Origin: a virus
Virus record (IMG/VR): IMGVR_UViG_3300003691_000040
Coordinates: 1-27,008 of that record
Length of the DNA stretch: 27,008 nt
Direction: 5' to 3' (one strand)
The position numbers were made by a program, and so were the translations under genes. Positions within the stretch are counted from its first letter, which is position 1. Each line of letters begins with the position of its first letter. Shown here in pieces: positions 7,213 through 15,307 of this stretch. The notes under the pieces were generated by a model, which searched no databases, was not told the origin of the DNA, and saw nothing but the letters and a program-made list of their open reading frames with translations.

Positions 7213-8689
7213 AAAACTAGTAACACTTAAAATATTGGATGAAGTTAATGTTGTATTTATTGGTCTACGGGATGTAGATACCACTTACTTGGTTGAAAAG
7301 TTTAAAGTCTTCGCAAGAAACTATCGATTTTCACCAAAATACACATTGGGCCCATGGGATGGAAAAATTCAATTCTTCTATCCTACAGGTAAGACATACA
7401 TTCAGTTAGTTCCTGAAGTAATGGCATACTTGTCTAAGCAGAGTTATAAAATTAAATTGAAAGATACGCGACAAAAATTTGATGTTAAACTGCCGACAAT
7501 AGATGAAAACTACTTATCAGATTATGGTATAACCTTGGGTAAACATCAAATGGATGCGGTAAATGCATTGACACAGAATCAGGGTGGCATATTTCTTGGT
7601 GGAACAGGTGCAGGTAAAACATACATTACTGCGATACTTGCAAAACTTTATTATGAAAATTTGAACTTAAAGACTATTATAGTTGTCCCAACGGCAGACT
7701 TGATAGACCAAACAATAGCAGAATTGAAGAAATTTATTGATGTTGGTGAGTACAGTGGGGCAACGAAGGATACTAATCATCCGTGTGTTGTTTCTACTTG
7801 GCAAGCATTACAGAATAATAAAGCAATATTGAGTAAATTTCAAATTGCTATCATTGATGAGTGCCATGGTGTTCGTGGGGAAGTGTTGAGAGATATGCTT
7901 AATGACCACGGTAAAAATATATGTGTCAAGATTGGAGTAACTGGTACACTGCCTAAAGATGAGATTGATAAAATGGCAGTACGTATAACATTAGGCAATG
8001 TTCAACATATAACAACAGCAGCTTCACTTATCAAATCTGGATGGTTGGCAACACCAACATTAGAGTTATTGCAATTAGAAGAAGATGTACATGATATGTA
8101 TGATGAATATTTAGTTGTAACAAAAGAAAAACCAGTAATGACATATGCTAAATTCAAACAAAATGCATTTGATGATTACGTTGCTGAAAAAGCATATATT
8201 AGGAATAATGAAGAACGTAATGAATTTATTGCAAATAAGATTGAAAAGTTACGAACACAGAAGAAAGGAAATACCTTTATACTTGTTAACAGTGTGGTAT
8301 ATGGTAAAAAGTTAGTTAAGCTAATTGATGATGCACATTTTGTACACGGTAAGGATGAAAAGAAAGCACGACGTGAAATATATGACTTATTCACTGAGAA
8401 TGATGATATTGTTGTGATAGCGACATTCCAATTGGCATCGACAGGATTAGACATTAAGAGAATATTTAATCTAATTTTCATTGATGCCGGTAAGAGTTTC
8501 ATACAAATAATACAAGGTATTGGTAGAGGATTGAGAAAAGCACATGATAAAGATTCAGTGTACATATTAGACATATGTTCTGACTTTAAGTATGCTAGAA
8601 GACATCTAACACAGCGAATGGCACATTATCGTGGCGAAATGTACGAATTTACAAAGAAAAAGATTGATTATTTACGTCAAATGATGTAG
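7199..8689 (+). CDS. uvsW: UvsW, superfamily 2 recombination helicase
   Basis: UvsW unwinds branched DNA and R-loops and switches T4 from origin- to recombination-dependent initiation. After a small N-terminal domain come motif Q/I (LGKHQMDAV, Walker A GGTGAGKT 134-141), motif II IIDECHG (218-224), motif III VTGTLP, motif V ATFQLASTGLDI, and motif VI QGIGRGLRK. Length 496 aa matches T4 UvsW (502 aa). It overlaps the uvsY-like gene by 14 bases. Confidence 0.93.
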   Translation: MKTHKKLVTLKILDEVNVVFIGLRDVDTTYLVEKFKVFARNYRFSPKYTLGPWDGKIQFFYPTGKTYIQLVPEVMAYLSKQSYKIKLKDTRQKFDVKLPTIDENYLSDYGITLGKHQMDAVNALTQNQGGIFLGGTGAGKTYITAILAKLYYENLNLKTIIVVPTADLIDQTIAELKKFIDVGEYSGATKDTNHPCVVSTWQALQNNKAILSKFQIAIIDECHGVRGEVLRDMLNDHGKNICVKIGVTGTLPKDEIDKMAVRITLGNVQHITTAASLIKSGWLATPTLELLQLEEDVHDMYDEYLVVTKEKPVMTYAKFKQNAFDDYVAEKAYIRNNEERNEFIANKIEKLRTQKKGNTFILVNSVVYGKKLVKLIDDAHFVHGKDEKKARREIYDLFTENDDIVVIATFQLASTGLDIKRIFNLIFIDAGKSFIQIIQGIGRGLRKAHDKDSVYILDICSDFKYARRHLTQRMAHYRGEMYEFTKKKIDYLRQMM

Positions 8690-8728
8690 AATAATCATTA
8701 ATAATAAGAATAATAGTAGGAAAATATA

Positions 8729-9217
8729 TTGATTATTTCGAACGAATTATCCAAGCCAATATACCTTGAAAGTATTGACGTACCAACGTATACAGAATAT
8801 TTCTGGACGTTAAATTTAGAGGAAATGGACTTCATGCTTCAACCAATTACAATGTTTGAAGAATTAACCACACCAATCATAGTATTAGATATATTCGGAT
8901 ATCTGATAATAGCACCTGCTAATTGGAACATACTTGTGTATTCAAGGGAAACATCTCAACTAGATGTTGCTGAAGTATCTGACTTAACGCGAGGTGGTTT
9001 CCATGTTCTAGTGTATGAACACGCAAAAGATAAAATAATCCCTGCACGAGTTAAAGTGATTGATTATAAACCCGAAGATTTAGTAAGAACACCTTTGTTA
9101 TTGAAAAATATGATGCTTTGCCATCATTTAGGTCCAAAATATTGGGCATGTTTATCACCAAGTGATATATATAATAAATTTTTGAAAAATAAAGTAATTG
9201 GCGATTTAATGTATTAA
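8729..9217 (+). CDS. Hypothetical protein, 162 aa
   Basis: The start is TTG at 8729, preceded by AGTAGG. The protein begins with aromatic- and acid-rich segments, then FGYLIIAPANWNILVYS and FHVLVYEHAKDK strands, then a basic C-terminal part with LGPKYWACLSPSDIYNKFLK. No catalytic motif or membrane segment is evident and I recognise no family. It is separated from uvsW by 39 AT-rich bases and followed 12 bases later by the next gene, so it may belong to the same operon. Confidence 0.65.
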   Translation: MIISNELSKPIYLESIDVPTYTEYFWTLNLEEMDFMLQPITMFEELTTPIIVLDIFGYLIIAPANWNILVYSRETSQLDVAEVSDLTRGGFHVLVYEHAKDKIIPARVKVIDYKPEDLVRTPLLLKNMMLCHHLGPKYWACLSPSDIYNKFLKNKVIGDLMY

Positions 9218-9229
9218 TGGAGAAAGATT

Positions 9230-9718
9230 ATGGCAGTAAAAAAGAAACGTAGAGTAACAAAGAAAAAAATTACACCTAGAAAGAAAGTAGTTAAGGATAT
9301 AACTATTAAAGATATGAAGTCTTGGTTGAGTGGTGTAATTGCGTTCCAAGATAAAGATTGGACACCAAATGCTGAACAGTGGAAAGCTATTTTAGATAAG
9401 ATTAATAATTTGGTTAATGATGAACAACATGAAAGAGTGATTGAAAGAATTGTCGAAACTCGTTATGTGCATGAAGAAGTACCATATGTAAATCCACAGC
9501 AACACCAACAATCTGTTGTAAAACAGCCAGTAATACAACAACCAGTACACCAACAACCTGACCCAAACTCGTCGTTGTTAGACCGTCAAGTTGATGAACA
9601 GTTGGCAGCTAATATGTCTAATGTAGATGCAGAGATAATTAAATCGGCGGCTCCTGCTAAGAAAACTCCAGTACCTATCCAGAAGTCGGATGGTTCTAGT
9701 GCTTCTTCCTTTGGTTAA
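9230..9718 (+). CDS. Hypothetical protein with basic N-terminus and Gln/Pro-rich linker
   Basis: The 162-aa protein has a Lys/Arg-rich start (MAVKKKRRVTKKK), a short folded segment (DMKSWLSGVIAFQDKDWTPNAEQWKAI), then a low-complexity Gln/Pro/His/Val linker (about 95-112, QQPVHQQP-type repeats), and an Ala/Ser-rich end. The basic tail suggests nucleic-acid binding and the linker suggests tethering; both are inference. The ribosome binding site GGAG precedes the ATG. Its 3' end overlaps the first codons of the next frame. Confidence 0.65.
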   Translation: MAVKKKRRVTKKKITPRKKVVKDITIKDMKSWLSGVIAFQDKDWTPNAEQWKAILDKINNLVNDEQHERVIERIVETRYVHEEVPYVNPQQHQQSVVKQPVIQQPVHQQPDPNSSLLDRQVDEQLAANMSNVDAEIIKSAAPAKKTPVPIQKSDGSSASSFG

Positions 9719-10253
9719 TACACAATTAGTCAATCGGGAACTGTGTTTTGATGGTTCGTCTATTGTCAATAAAGATTTTTTATATGATTTTATTTTATCT
9801 GGTAACGATATAAGTGAACATAAAATCTTTATTGACCGTATAGATGATGAAGTTAAACAATACAATAGTGAATTTGATGATATATTACAAGTAAGAACTT
9901 CTACTGAAAATTATAACTATTCATGGAATATTCCAGAAAAGTATTTAAATTTGAATGTGAGGGAATATATTATTGGTCTATTGACTTCTGAAGCACATGA
10001 GAATCATTTATCTGATGCCGACATAAATATAAGATTAAGACGAACATTACTAGAAATACGTAAATGGGAAAGGCACAATCTAAATAAACTTTTGTGCACA
10101 TTGATTTACATCATAGATACGTTTCGAGAGAATGATATTGTGTGGGGAACAGGACGTGGAAGTTCTTGTTGCTGTTACATTTTATACCTAATCGGAGTGC
10201 ATGATGTTGATAGTATTTTATATGATTTAGATTTAACAGAATTTTTTAGATAA
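9690..10253 (+). CDS. C-family DNA polymerase (DnaE/Pol III alpha-like) core, N-terminal part
   Basis: The 187-aa protein matches the region of bacterial DnaE that follows the PHP domain and ends at the first palm motif. RLRRTLLEIRKWERHNLNKLLCT parallels the ELxVIxxMGF...YFLIV segment. GTGRGSSCCCYILYLIGV (153-170) parallels GPGRGSGAGSLVAYAL, and HDVDSILYDLDLTEFF parallels the TDLDPLEFDLLFERFL block. It stops exactly where DnaE continues into PDxDxDF; that motif and the rest of the core are found in the gene at 19162. No PHP domain or exonuclease is present. The first ATG lies inside the upstream gene; a TTG at 9711 in the stop overlap is an alternative start. Recognition is by motif order; activity is untested. 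Confidence 0.7.
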   Translation: MVLVLLPLVNTQLVNRELCFDGSSIVNKDFLYDFILSGNDISEHKIFIDRIDDEVKQYNSEFDDILQVRTSTENYNYSWNIPEKYLNLNVREYIIGLLTSEAHENHLSDADINIRLRRTLLEIRKWERHNLNKLLCTLIYIIDTFRENDIVWGTGRGSSCCCYILYLIGVHDVDSILYDLDLTEFFR

Positions 10254-10259
10254 GACACA

Positions 10260-10267
10260 CATAAATA
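10260..10267 (+). promoter_or_regulatory. Candidate late promoter (CATAAATA variant)
   Basis: CATAAATA lies 32 bases before the ATG at 10299, giving a transcript start near 10273 and a leader with AACTAGGA as the ribosome binding site. It is the same variant as at 1006. It would drive the charged protein and the GroES-like gene. Confidence 0.4.
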
Positions 10268-10298
10268 GATATAATAATATTAACTAGGATATAATCAT

Positions 10299-10640
10299 AT
10301 GTCAAAACGAGTACAAAGCATAAAAGGTGAAACAGTAGATTTCGATTTGTTTAAAATTAAAGAACAAATCAGCAAGAACCCGAAATCATCAGAAGTATTA
10401 ATGCGCGAAAACTATATAGACGTTAAACGTCGTAGAACATCACGCAAGAATGTCAGTCAATTGTTAGCTGACCAAGAAAAGCGTAAAAAAGTTGCTTCGG
10501 ATGCTGTTGAAGCACAGAATGAAGAAGAAACTGTTAATGCTGAAAAAGTTGAAGCAGTTACCACGGAAGAAAAAGTTGAGAAGGAAACTCCTACTAAAAC
10601 AAAGAAACGTCCAGTACGTAAAAAAACACAGGAAAAATAA
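10299..10640 (+). CDS. Small highly charged hypothetical protein
   Basis: The 113-aa protein has a conserved-looking first half (FDLFKIKEQI, then YIDVKRRRTSRKN with a basic cluster). The second half is low-complexity, rich in Glu, Lys, Val and Thr, and ends KKRPVRKKTQEK. No fold or family is recognised. The charge pattern would suit a DNA- or virion-associated accessory protein, which is inference. It is 3 bases upstream of the GroES-like gene and probably co-transcribed with it. Confidence 0.65.
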   Translation: MSKRVQSIKGETVDFDLFKIKEQISKNPKSSEVLMRENYIDVKRRRTSRKNVSQLLADQEKRKKVASDAVEAQNEEETVNAEKVEAVTTEEKVEKETPTKTKKRPVRKKTQEK

Positions 10641-10643
10641 ACG

Positions 10644-10994
10644 ATGTCTAAAAAAAGCATTAAAAATCATTTCGAAAATTTAAAAGTATTAAAGAATAAT
10701 ATTGTTGTACAATTTCTAGAACCAGTTAACGCTAAGAATGAATTCGATCAAACATCGTCTTCGGGAAGATTGCTTGTTGTAGAAGGTGCGGAAAAACAGG
10801 TAAATAAACCAAGATGGTGTGAAGTTATTGCATTTGGACCACACGTTAGTAATGTTGAAGTTGGTGATTTTGCATTTTTACAACCATTATCATGGACAAC
10901 TAGTATCATGTTTAACGGTGAAAGAATCTGGATGACAAATGATGACAGTATTTTAGCTGTTACCGACAAAACTCCATCATTGGATGTGTCATAA
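10644..10994 (+). CDS. 31: GroES/gp31-like co-chaperonin
   Basis: The 116-aa protein has the GroES layout. A first strand (VLKNNIVVQFLEPV) is followed by a mobile loop of polar residues ending in SSSGRLLV (38-45, the SG-hydrophobic motif that contacts GroEL). Then come a WCEVIAFGPHV strand (58-68), VEVGDFAFL (71-79) and a final strand ending ILAV. T4 gp31 replaces GroES so that host GroEL can fold the major capsid protein. Length matches T4 gp31 (111 aa). The family assignment is good; whether it is the functional gp31 equivalent for this phage is inference. Overlooked GroES of host origin would show higher identity to bacterial GroES than seen here. Confidence 0.75.
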   Translation: MSKKSIKNHFENLKVLKNNIVVQFLEPVNAKNEFDQTSSSGRLLVVEGAEKQVNKPRWCEVIAFGPHVSNVEVGDFAFLQPLSWTTSIMFNGERIWMTNDDSILAVTDKTPSLDVS

Positions 10995-11000
10995 AGTAAA

Positions 11001-11966
11001 ATGATATTTCGTATACTTGTCACAATAGCATCACTATTACTCGCGTCACATGTTGCCTATGCGTCAGTCTTTGGATTTATCGCATTATTGCCTACAGTGA
11101 AGTACTTTGCATTCTCAATGGGAGTTACCGTTGAGATTGCAAAGTTGGTAAGTATATCATATCTTTACAGAGATTGGAAAAATGATGGTATCGGATTCAA
11201 ATCTGTATTAATGTCCATAACATTGCTTGCTGTGATAATGTCAGCTATTGGTGTGTTTGGGTATATATCACGTGCACATATAGAAGGTACAAGTCCACTC
11301 AATAATAACGTAAGTAGATTAGTATTCATTGAAGATCAGATAGCGTTAAACACTAAGAACTTAAATTCCGCACAAACACAACTAGCATCTATGGATGATG
11401 AAATCAATAAACTAATTAAGTTTGATAAAGTCAGTGGTAAGAATGGTTCTAAGGCAACTAGACTAGCACAGACTGAATCTAGACTAGCATTAAATGAGAT
11501 AATAATATCATCACAAAGAGACATAACAAAGTTCCAAGCAGAAAAATTTGAAGTATCTAAAGAGGTCAATGGTCTTGCCGTAGAGATGGGAGCAATCAGA
11601 TATTTAGCTGAAATGTTGTGGGAAATAGATGATGTGAATAAAGAAGACAAAGCTGTTAGATTATGGATAATACTAATAATGTTTATGTTAGACCCATTTG
11701 CAATAGTTTTATTAATTGCGTCGAATAAGTTATATGTTAGACAGAGTAATAAAGTAGAAGCACATAATATAATTGAAGAACCAGTTATTGAAGAACCAGT
11801 TATTGAAGATGTTATTGTAGAACCCGCAGTTCCGGGCAATACTGAAGTAGTTGACAAGATTGATAGCCTATCAGATATCGTATCAACATTAGCTAATAAT
11901 GTCAGTAAACAGCATCAAGATGATGCATTGCGAAATAAAATCATACAAAACATAAGAAAAAACTAA
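11001..11966 (+). CDS. Membrane protein with periplasm/cytoplasm-spanning coiled coil
   Basis: The 321-aa protein has hydrophobic segments at about 2-30, 34-55 and 66-89, a long charged heptad-rich region (about 103-200), and a further membrane segment at about 220-241. The C-terminal tail contains a 15-base tandem repeat encoding EEPVI twice (about 257-268), then polar helices. The start ATG at 11001 follows the GroES-like gene by 6 bases. I recognise no named family; four-segment membrane coiled-coil proteins are common in marine T4-like phages. A role in lysis timing, membrane remodelling or superinfection exclusion is possible but not shown. Confidence 0.7.
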   Translation: MIFRILVTIASLLLASHVAYASVFGFIALLPTVKYFAFSMGVTVEIAKLVSISYLYRDWKNDGIGFKSVLMSITLLAVIMSAIGVFGYISRAHIEGTSPLNNNVSRLVFIEDQIALNTKNLNSAQTQLASMDDEINKLIKFDKVSGKNGSKATRLAQTESRLALNEIIISSQRDITKFQAEKFEVSKEVNGLAVEMGAIRYLAEMLWEIDDVNKEDKAVRLWIILIMFMLDPFAIVLLIASNKLYVRQSNKVEAHNIIEEPVIEEPVIEDVIVEPAVPGNTEVVDKIDSLSDIVSTLANNVSKQHQDDALRNKIIQNIRKN

Positions 11967-11969
11967 ATC

Positions 11970-12001
11970 ACCCTTGATAATTATAAGCAACGGGATACAA
12001 T
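11970..12001 (+). promoter_or_regulatory. Candidate early/middle promoter of gp44 (repeat of the gp32 element)
   Basis: The same 22 bases as at 3837-3858. TTGATA (11974-11979), a 16-base spacer and TACAAT (11996-12001) make a good sigma70-type promoter, each box one base from consensus. Transcription would start close to the gp44 ATG at 12029. Sharing of the element ties gp32 and gp44 into one regulon. Confidence 0.6.
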
Positions 12002-12028
12002 GTATTATTTAGTTAAGAGAATAATGCA

Positions 12029-12967
12029 ATGGCACACATCCCTTGGGAAATCAAATATAGACCGAAAACGTTTGATGAATATATATTTCAAACGCCTAAA
12101 TATAAACAACAGTTTGAAGAACATGTAAAGAAAGGCATTCCTCCACATCTATTTTTAAGTGGTGTTCGAGGAACTGGTAAGACTGCAATTGTATACTTAC
12201 TTAAAACCTTACTTGATGTTGAAGATGAAGACTTTTTAAAGTTAAATGCATCTGATGAAAACTCGGTTGAAGTAATACGACAAAAAGTTAAGAAATTCGT
12301 TAGAACAATGCCATATGGTGAGTTTAAGCTTGTCTTTTTAGATGAAGCTGATAACTTATCAATTAAAGCACAAGAGTCTCTTAAATCAATGATAGAAGAC
12401 AACTCTGACACTGCTAGATTTGTATTCGCATGTAATACACCACATAGAGTTATTAAAGAGATTAAATCTCGTTGTCACGAATATACATTTAAAACATTAG
12501 ATAAAAAACAAATGTTAGAACAGATTGCTAAAATTCTTAGTTCTGAACATATTAAAGTTAAATCTGTTGACGTATTAGATGAGTATGTCAACTATGCATA
12601 TCCTGATATGCGTAAACTTATTAATTCAGTTGAACAGAATTGTATTGAAGGTGAACTAACACAATTGGCAGATAATGCTGTGATGGAAAGTGGAGAACAA
12701 TTTGCTGTTATATCACAAATGATTGAAGATGATACTGTTTTGAAACATAGAGATTACATATATGAAAATGTTTCAGATGATGAATGTATGGACATTTATA
12801 GAAGTTTAACAGATTACATTACTGAAATATTCGCAGATGACACATATAAGCAAAAACAAGGCATCATCGTTATCGCAGATACGATCTATCGAGATTACTT
12901 TACCGTATTCAAACAAGCAACCCTTGAATCCTGCTTAATAAGACTTTCAACTATAGCTAACGGATAA
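12029..12967 (+). CDS. 44: Sliding clamp loader large subunit gp44
   Basis: AAA+ ATPase that, with gp62, opens and loads the gp45 clamp for replication and late transcription. Visible motifs are the N-terminal PWEIKYRPKTFDEYI signature, Walker A GVRGTGKT (45-52), Walker B LVFLDEAD (101-108), sensor 1 FVFACNT (131-137), and the SRC arginine-finger motif (147-149). Length 312 aa against 319 in T4. Its own promoter candidate lies just upstream. Confidence 0.95.
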   Translation: MAHIPWEIKYRPKTFDEYIFQTPKYKQQFEEHVKKGIPPHLFLSGVRGTGKTAIVYLLKTLLDVEDEDFLKLNASDENSVEVIRQKVKKFVRTMPYGEFKLVFLDEADNLSIKAQESLKSMIEDNSDTARFVFACNTPHRVIKEIKSRCHEYTFKTLDKKQMLEQIAKILSSEHIKVKSVDVLDEYVNYAYPDMRKLINSVEQNCIEGELTQLADNAVMESGEQFAVISQMIEDDTVLKHRDYIYENVSDDECMDIYRSLTDYITEIFADDTYKQKQGIIVIADTIYRDYFTVFKQATLESCLIRLSTIANG

Positions 12968-12970
12968 CAT

Positions 12971-13312
12971 ATGAAAAATACTAACATTAATAAAGACAAC
13001 ATTGAATTAACTAAAGCTGAAATCGATGCAGATTTAAAAGTTGTTGCTAATGCACACACTAAGAGTGAAAAACTTTCGTGGAATCGAAAAAGAAAAACTA
13101 TTGAAGGATTAGTGGATAAATTAAAACCATTTGATGATATAATAAATGAGCAGTTAGCATTAAAACAACCAATACATGACAAGATAAATAAAAAAAGACG
13201 TGACATTCGTAAAGAGTGTATACATCCTAAAGATTGTTTAATTCATAAAGGAACATATATTGATTGTAAGTTTTGTTCAACGAAGATTATCCTTAATAAA
13301 CCAGATGAGTAA
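12971..13312 (+). CDS. Hypothetical protein with C-terminal zinc-ribbon-like motif
   Basis: A 113-aa, mostly helical and charged protein. The C-terminal part contains CIHPKDC and, ten residues on, CKFC (C/H-x-C...C-x2-C), likely to bind one zinc ion. It lies between gp44 and gp62 and its stop overlaps the gp62 start (ATGAGTAA), indicating translational coupling with the clamp loader. Function unknown; a clamp-loader or transcription accessory role is inference from position. Confidence 0.7.
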   Translation: MKNTNINKDNIELTKAEIDADLKVVANAHTKSEKLSWNRKRKTIEGLVDKLKPFDDIINEQLALKQPIHDKINKKRRDIRKECIHPKDCLIHKGTYIDCKFCSTKIILNKPDE

Positions 13313-13754
13313 ACAATTTAAATTAGACATCTTCGATGTTTTAGGTCAAATTGATAGTGGCAATATGTCATATTATGATAATTTGTCTGATGAATTGAAA
13401 AAATCATTCACTCCATTATTGGTTCATCAGTGGATGTGTGGTAATGCATCAAAAGACCAACTCTTAATGTTAGATACATTTGTAAACACACAGATATTCA
13501 ATTTGTATAAAAACCCTGAGTTATTATACAAATTGATGGTGTGTTCTAGTGATAGTAATCCAAAAAGATACAAGTATCTTAAAAGAAAGAAAAAAGTAAC
13601 AACACCAACCGTCACACTTCAAACAATAAGTGAATATTACGGATGTTCGTTGCGAGATGCTAAAATGTATTATAATACTATGGATGTCGAAGACGTAAAA
13701 GAAATGGGCGAGGAATTAGGCTACAATAAAGACATAATTAAAAAAATAAAATGA
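13305..13754 (+). CDS. 62: Sliding clamp loader small subunit gp62
   Basis: The open frame begins at 13260, but the ATG at 13305 (MSKQFKLDIFDVLGQI) is the better start: it overlaps the upstream stop and begins with the family's FDxLxxI segment. The following LVHQWMCGNASKDQLLMLDTF resembles the helix that ties gp62 to the gp44 ring, and a basic KRYKYLKRKKK patch follows, as in marine-phage gp62 proteins. It lacks a Walker motif, as expected for gp62. The chosen form has 149 aa, shorter than T4 gp62 (187 aa). Position two genes after gp44 supports the call. Confidence 0.75.
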   Translation: MSKQFKLDIFDVLGQIDSGNMSYYDNLSDELKKSFTPLLVHQWMCGNASKDQLLMLDTFVNTQIFNLYKNPELLYKLMVCSSDSNPKRYKYLKRKKKVTTPTVTLQTISEYYGCSLRDAKMYYNTMDVEDVKEMGEELGYNKDIIKKIK

Positions 13755-14437
13755 CTTATATGAAAAATGCATATGATTGTAAATTCTGTGATACCACTTT
13801 TAAGTTGGAACGTAATTACGTTAAACACAAATGTGAGAAAATGAAAAGGCATGAATGTATTGATACGAAGAAAAGTAGAAAAGCTTTTTTCTTCTACCAA
13901 GAATGGATGAGATTCAAACATAGAATTCCACCAACAAAAACTACATTCATTAATTCGCGATATTATAATGCTTTTTTTAAATACGTCTCGTTCTCTAAAC
14001 AGTATGGAATAGCTAACCCGATAAAGTATGTCAAATTGATGGTGTCTCTAAATATTGAACCATTTATGTGGACGACACTTGACGTGTATAGATATTATTT
14101 GGACAATTTTGATAAGAATACTTCACCAGTTGAGCAAGCAGGAATTACAGTTGATACATTATTACAGTTATCTAGAATATTTGACTGTGAGATTAAAGAA
14201 GCCATACCAGAATTAGAAGCTAATGATATTATCAAATTAATTCAAGCGAAGAAATTATCACCGTGGATTTTATTATTTAGTAAAGAATTTTATAAATTTT
14301 TAGAATGTAATGCGAGTCGAGAAGAAAAAATATTAATAGAAACACTAGTAAACGCGGGCAAATGGAAGAAAATATTTATGTCAAAACCGTCAGATGTCGC
14401 GAAGATGAAAAATATTGTTAAAGAATTAGGAATATAA
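13751..14437 (+). CDS. Zinc-finger protein of unknown function
   Basis: The 228-aa protein begins with a classical-style finger, Cys10-x2-Cys13-x12-His26-x-Cys28 (YDCKFCDTTFKLERNYVKHKC). The rest is helical and aromatic-rich (FFFYQEWMRFKHRIPP, then YYNAFFKYVSFSKQYG), with a later LDVYRYYLDNFD segment. It overlaps gp62 by 4 bases. In T4 the translational repressor regA follows gp62. This protein shows no RegA features but occupies its place, so a nucleic-acid-binding regulatory role is an attractive but unproven guess. Confidence 0.7.
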   Translation: MTYMKNAYDCKFCDTTFKLERNYVKHKCEKMKRHECIDTKKSRKAFFFYQEWMRFKHRIPPTKTTFINSRYYNAFFKYVSFSKQYGIANPIKYVKLMVSLNIEPFMWTTLDVYRYYLDNFDKNTSPVEQAGITVDTLLQLSRIFDCEIKEAIPELEANDIIKLIQAKKLSPWILLFSKEFYKFLECNASREEKILIETLVNAGKWKKIFMSKPSDVAKMKNIVKELGI

Positions 14438-14445
14438 TTGATAAA

Positions 14446-14453
14446 TATAAATA
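14446..14453 (+). promoter_or_regulatory. T4-type late promoter of the fibre gene cluster
   Basis: An exact TATAAATA, 24 bases before the ATG at 14478. Transcription would begin near 14459 and the leader contains TTAGGA as a ribosome binding site. It fits late expression of the three structural paralogues. Confidence 0.75.
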
Positions 14454-14477
14454 GATTACAAACTATTAGGATTTTCA

Positions 14478-15113
14478 ATGGCAAATTGTTCAGACAACAC
14501 ATACAGATTAAAATTTACAGATAATACGAAAGCAACAATAACTGTACCCAAATCTGCTCTTATAACAGATGAGTATGATATTGCACTTGTTGGAAAAACT
14601 CGCTTAGAATATGGTGAGATATTTAATGAAAACGTTTTACATTTATTAGAAAACTTCGCATGTCCACAAGATGGAGTAAATGATGATTTACCTGATACAT
14701 CTACAGCATATGGGACGTTATTAGAAAACCCAGTTGTAGGGCAGGTGTGGTATAATAATACACAAGAACGCACATACATATGGGATGGGGCAAATTGGAT
14801 ACCACAAGGACTATATGATGATGTTGCGGGAAACTCAGGAGTGATAGCAGATGGTGAATCACTGCCACGACCATTAAATGCAAATGGTTATATATTCCCA
14901 TATGATGAATGTACGTGGATTGTTACTCCATTTGCATATCTTGACGAACTTGATTTCATGGAATGTTTTACAGACGCTAACGGTCTAGTAACTATGAAGT
15001 ACCAAATATCTGGAGACGCATTTTTAACTAGTGGAATGGTCAATTATCAGATAATTGGAATAAAATCAAACATAAGTAATGGAACAGTGCCAACACCGCC
15101 TGTGACACCATAA
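14478..15113 (+). CDS. Tail-fibre-like structural protein, paralogue A (core only)
   Basis: The 211-aa protein consists of one module also present in the next two large genes. Its parts are a GKTRLEYGEIFNENVLHLLENFACP segment (39-63), NPVVGQVWYN (84-93) followed by an aromatic WDGANW strand, a PRPLNANGYIFPYDECTWIV segment, and a final YQIIGIKSN strand. The NPxxGQxWYN motif is common in fibre and baseplate-associated proteins of marine T4-like phages. It ends shortly after the module with a Pro/Thr-rich PTPPVTP tail, so this is the bare form of the family. Likely a virion fibre subunit or fibre connector; the exact position on the particle is unknown. Confidence 0.75.
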   Translation: MANCSDNTYRLKFTDNTKATITVPKSALITDEYDIALVGKTRLEYGEIFNENVLHLLENFACPQDGVNDDLPDTSTAYGTLLENPVVGQVWYNNTQERTYIWDGANWIPQGLYDDVAGNSGVIADGESLPRPLNANGYIFPYDECTWIVTPFAYLDELDFMECFTDANGLVTMKYQISGDAFLTSGMVNYQIIGIKSNISNGTVPTPPVTP

Positions 15114-15130
15114 TTAATTGAGGATAAATA

Positions 15131-15304
15131 ATGTATATATTAATAAACGCAGAAACAAATACAATAGTTGGATGTGCAGTTAATCCAGTTGACGAAAAAC
15201 AGTGTTCAAAAAATGGACAAAAAGTCTATCACATTCCAGATGATGAATATTCACATAGTATGATTGGTAGTAAACTAGACGATTATCAAGCAGACGACGA
15301 GTAA
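15131..15304 (+). CDS. Small hypothetical protein, 57 aa
   Basis: An ATG preceded by TTGAGGATAAATA, giving a good ribosome binding site. The protein starts MYILINAETNTIVGCAVNPV and ends acidic (DDYQADDE). It lies between two fibre paralogues and stops 3 bases before the next ATG, so it is probably co-translated with them. No family recognised. Confidence 0.65.
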   Translation: MYILINAETNTIVGCAVNPVDEKQCSKNGQKVYHIPDDEYSHSMIGSKLDDYQADDE

Positions 15305-15307
15305 AAC

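Noticed and set aside
13260-13304. Longer N-terminus for gp62
   Set aside because: The extra 15 codons overlap the conserved zinc-ribbon end of the upstream gene and the ATG at 13305 sits in a normal coupling overlap.
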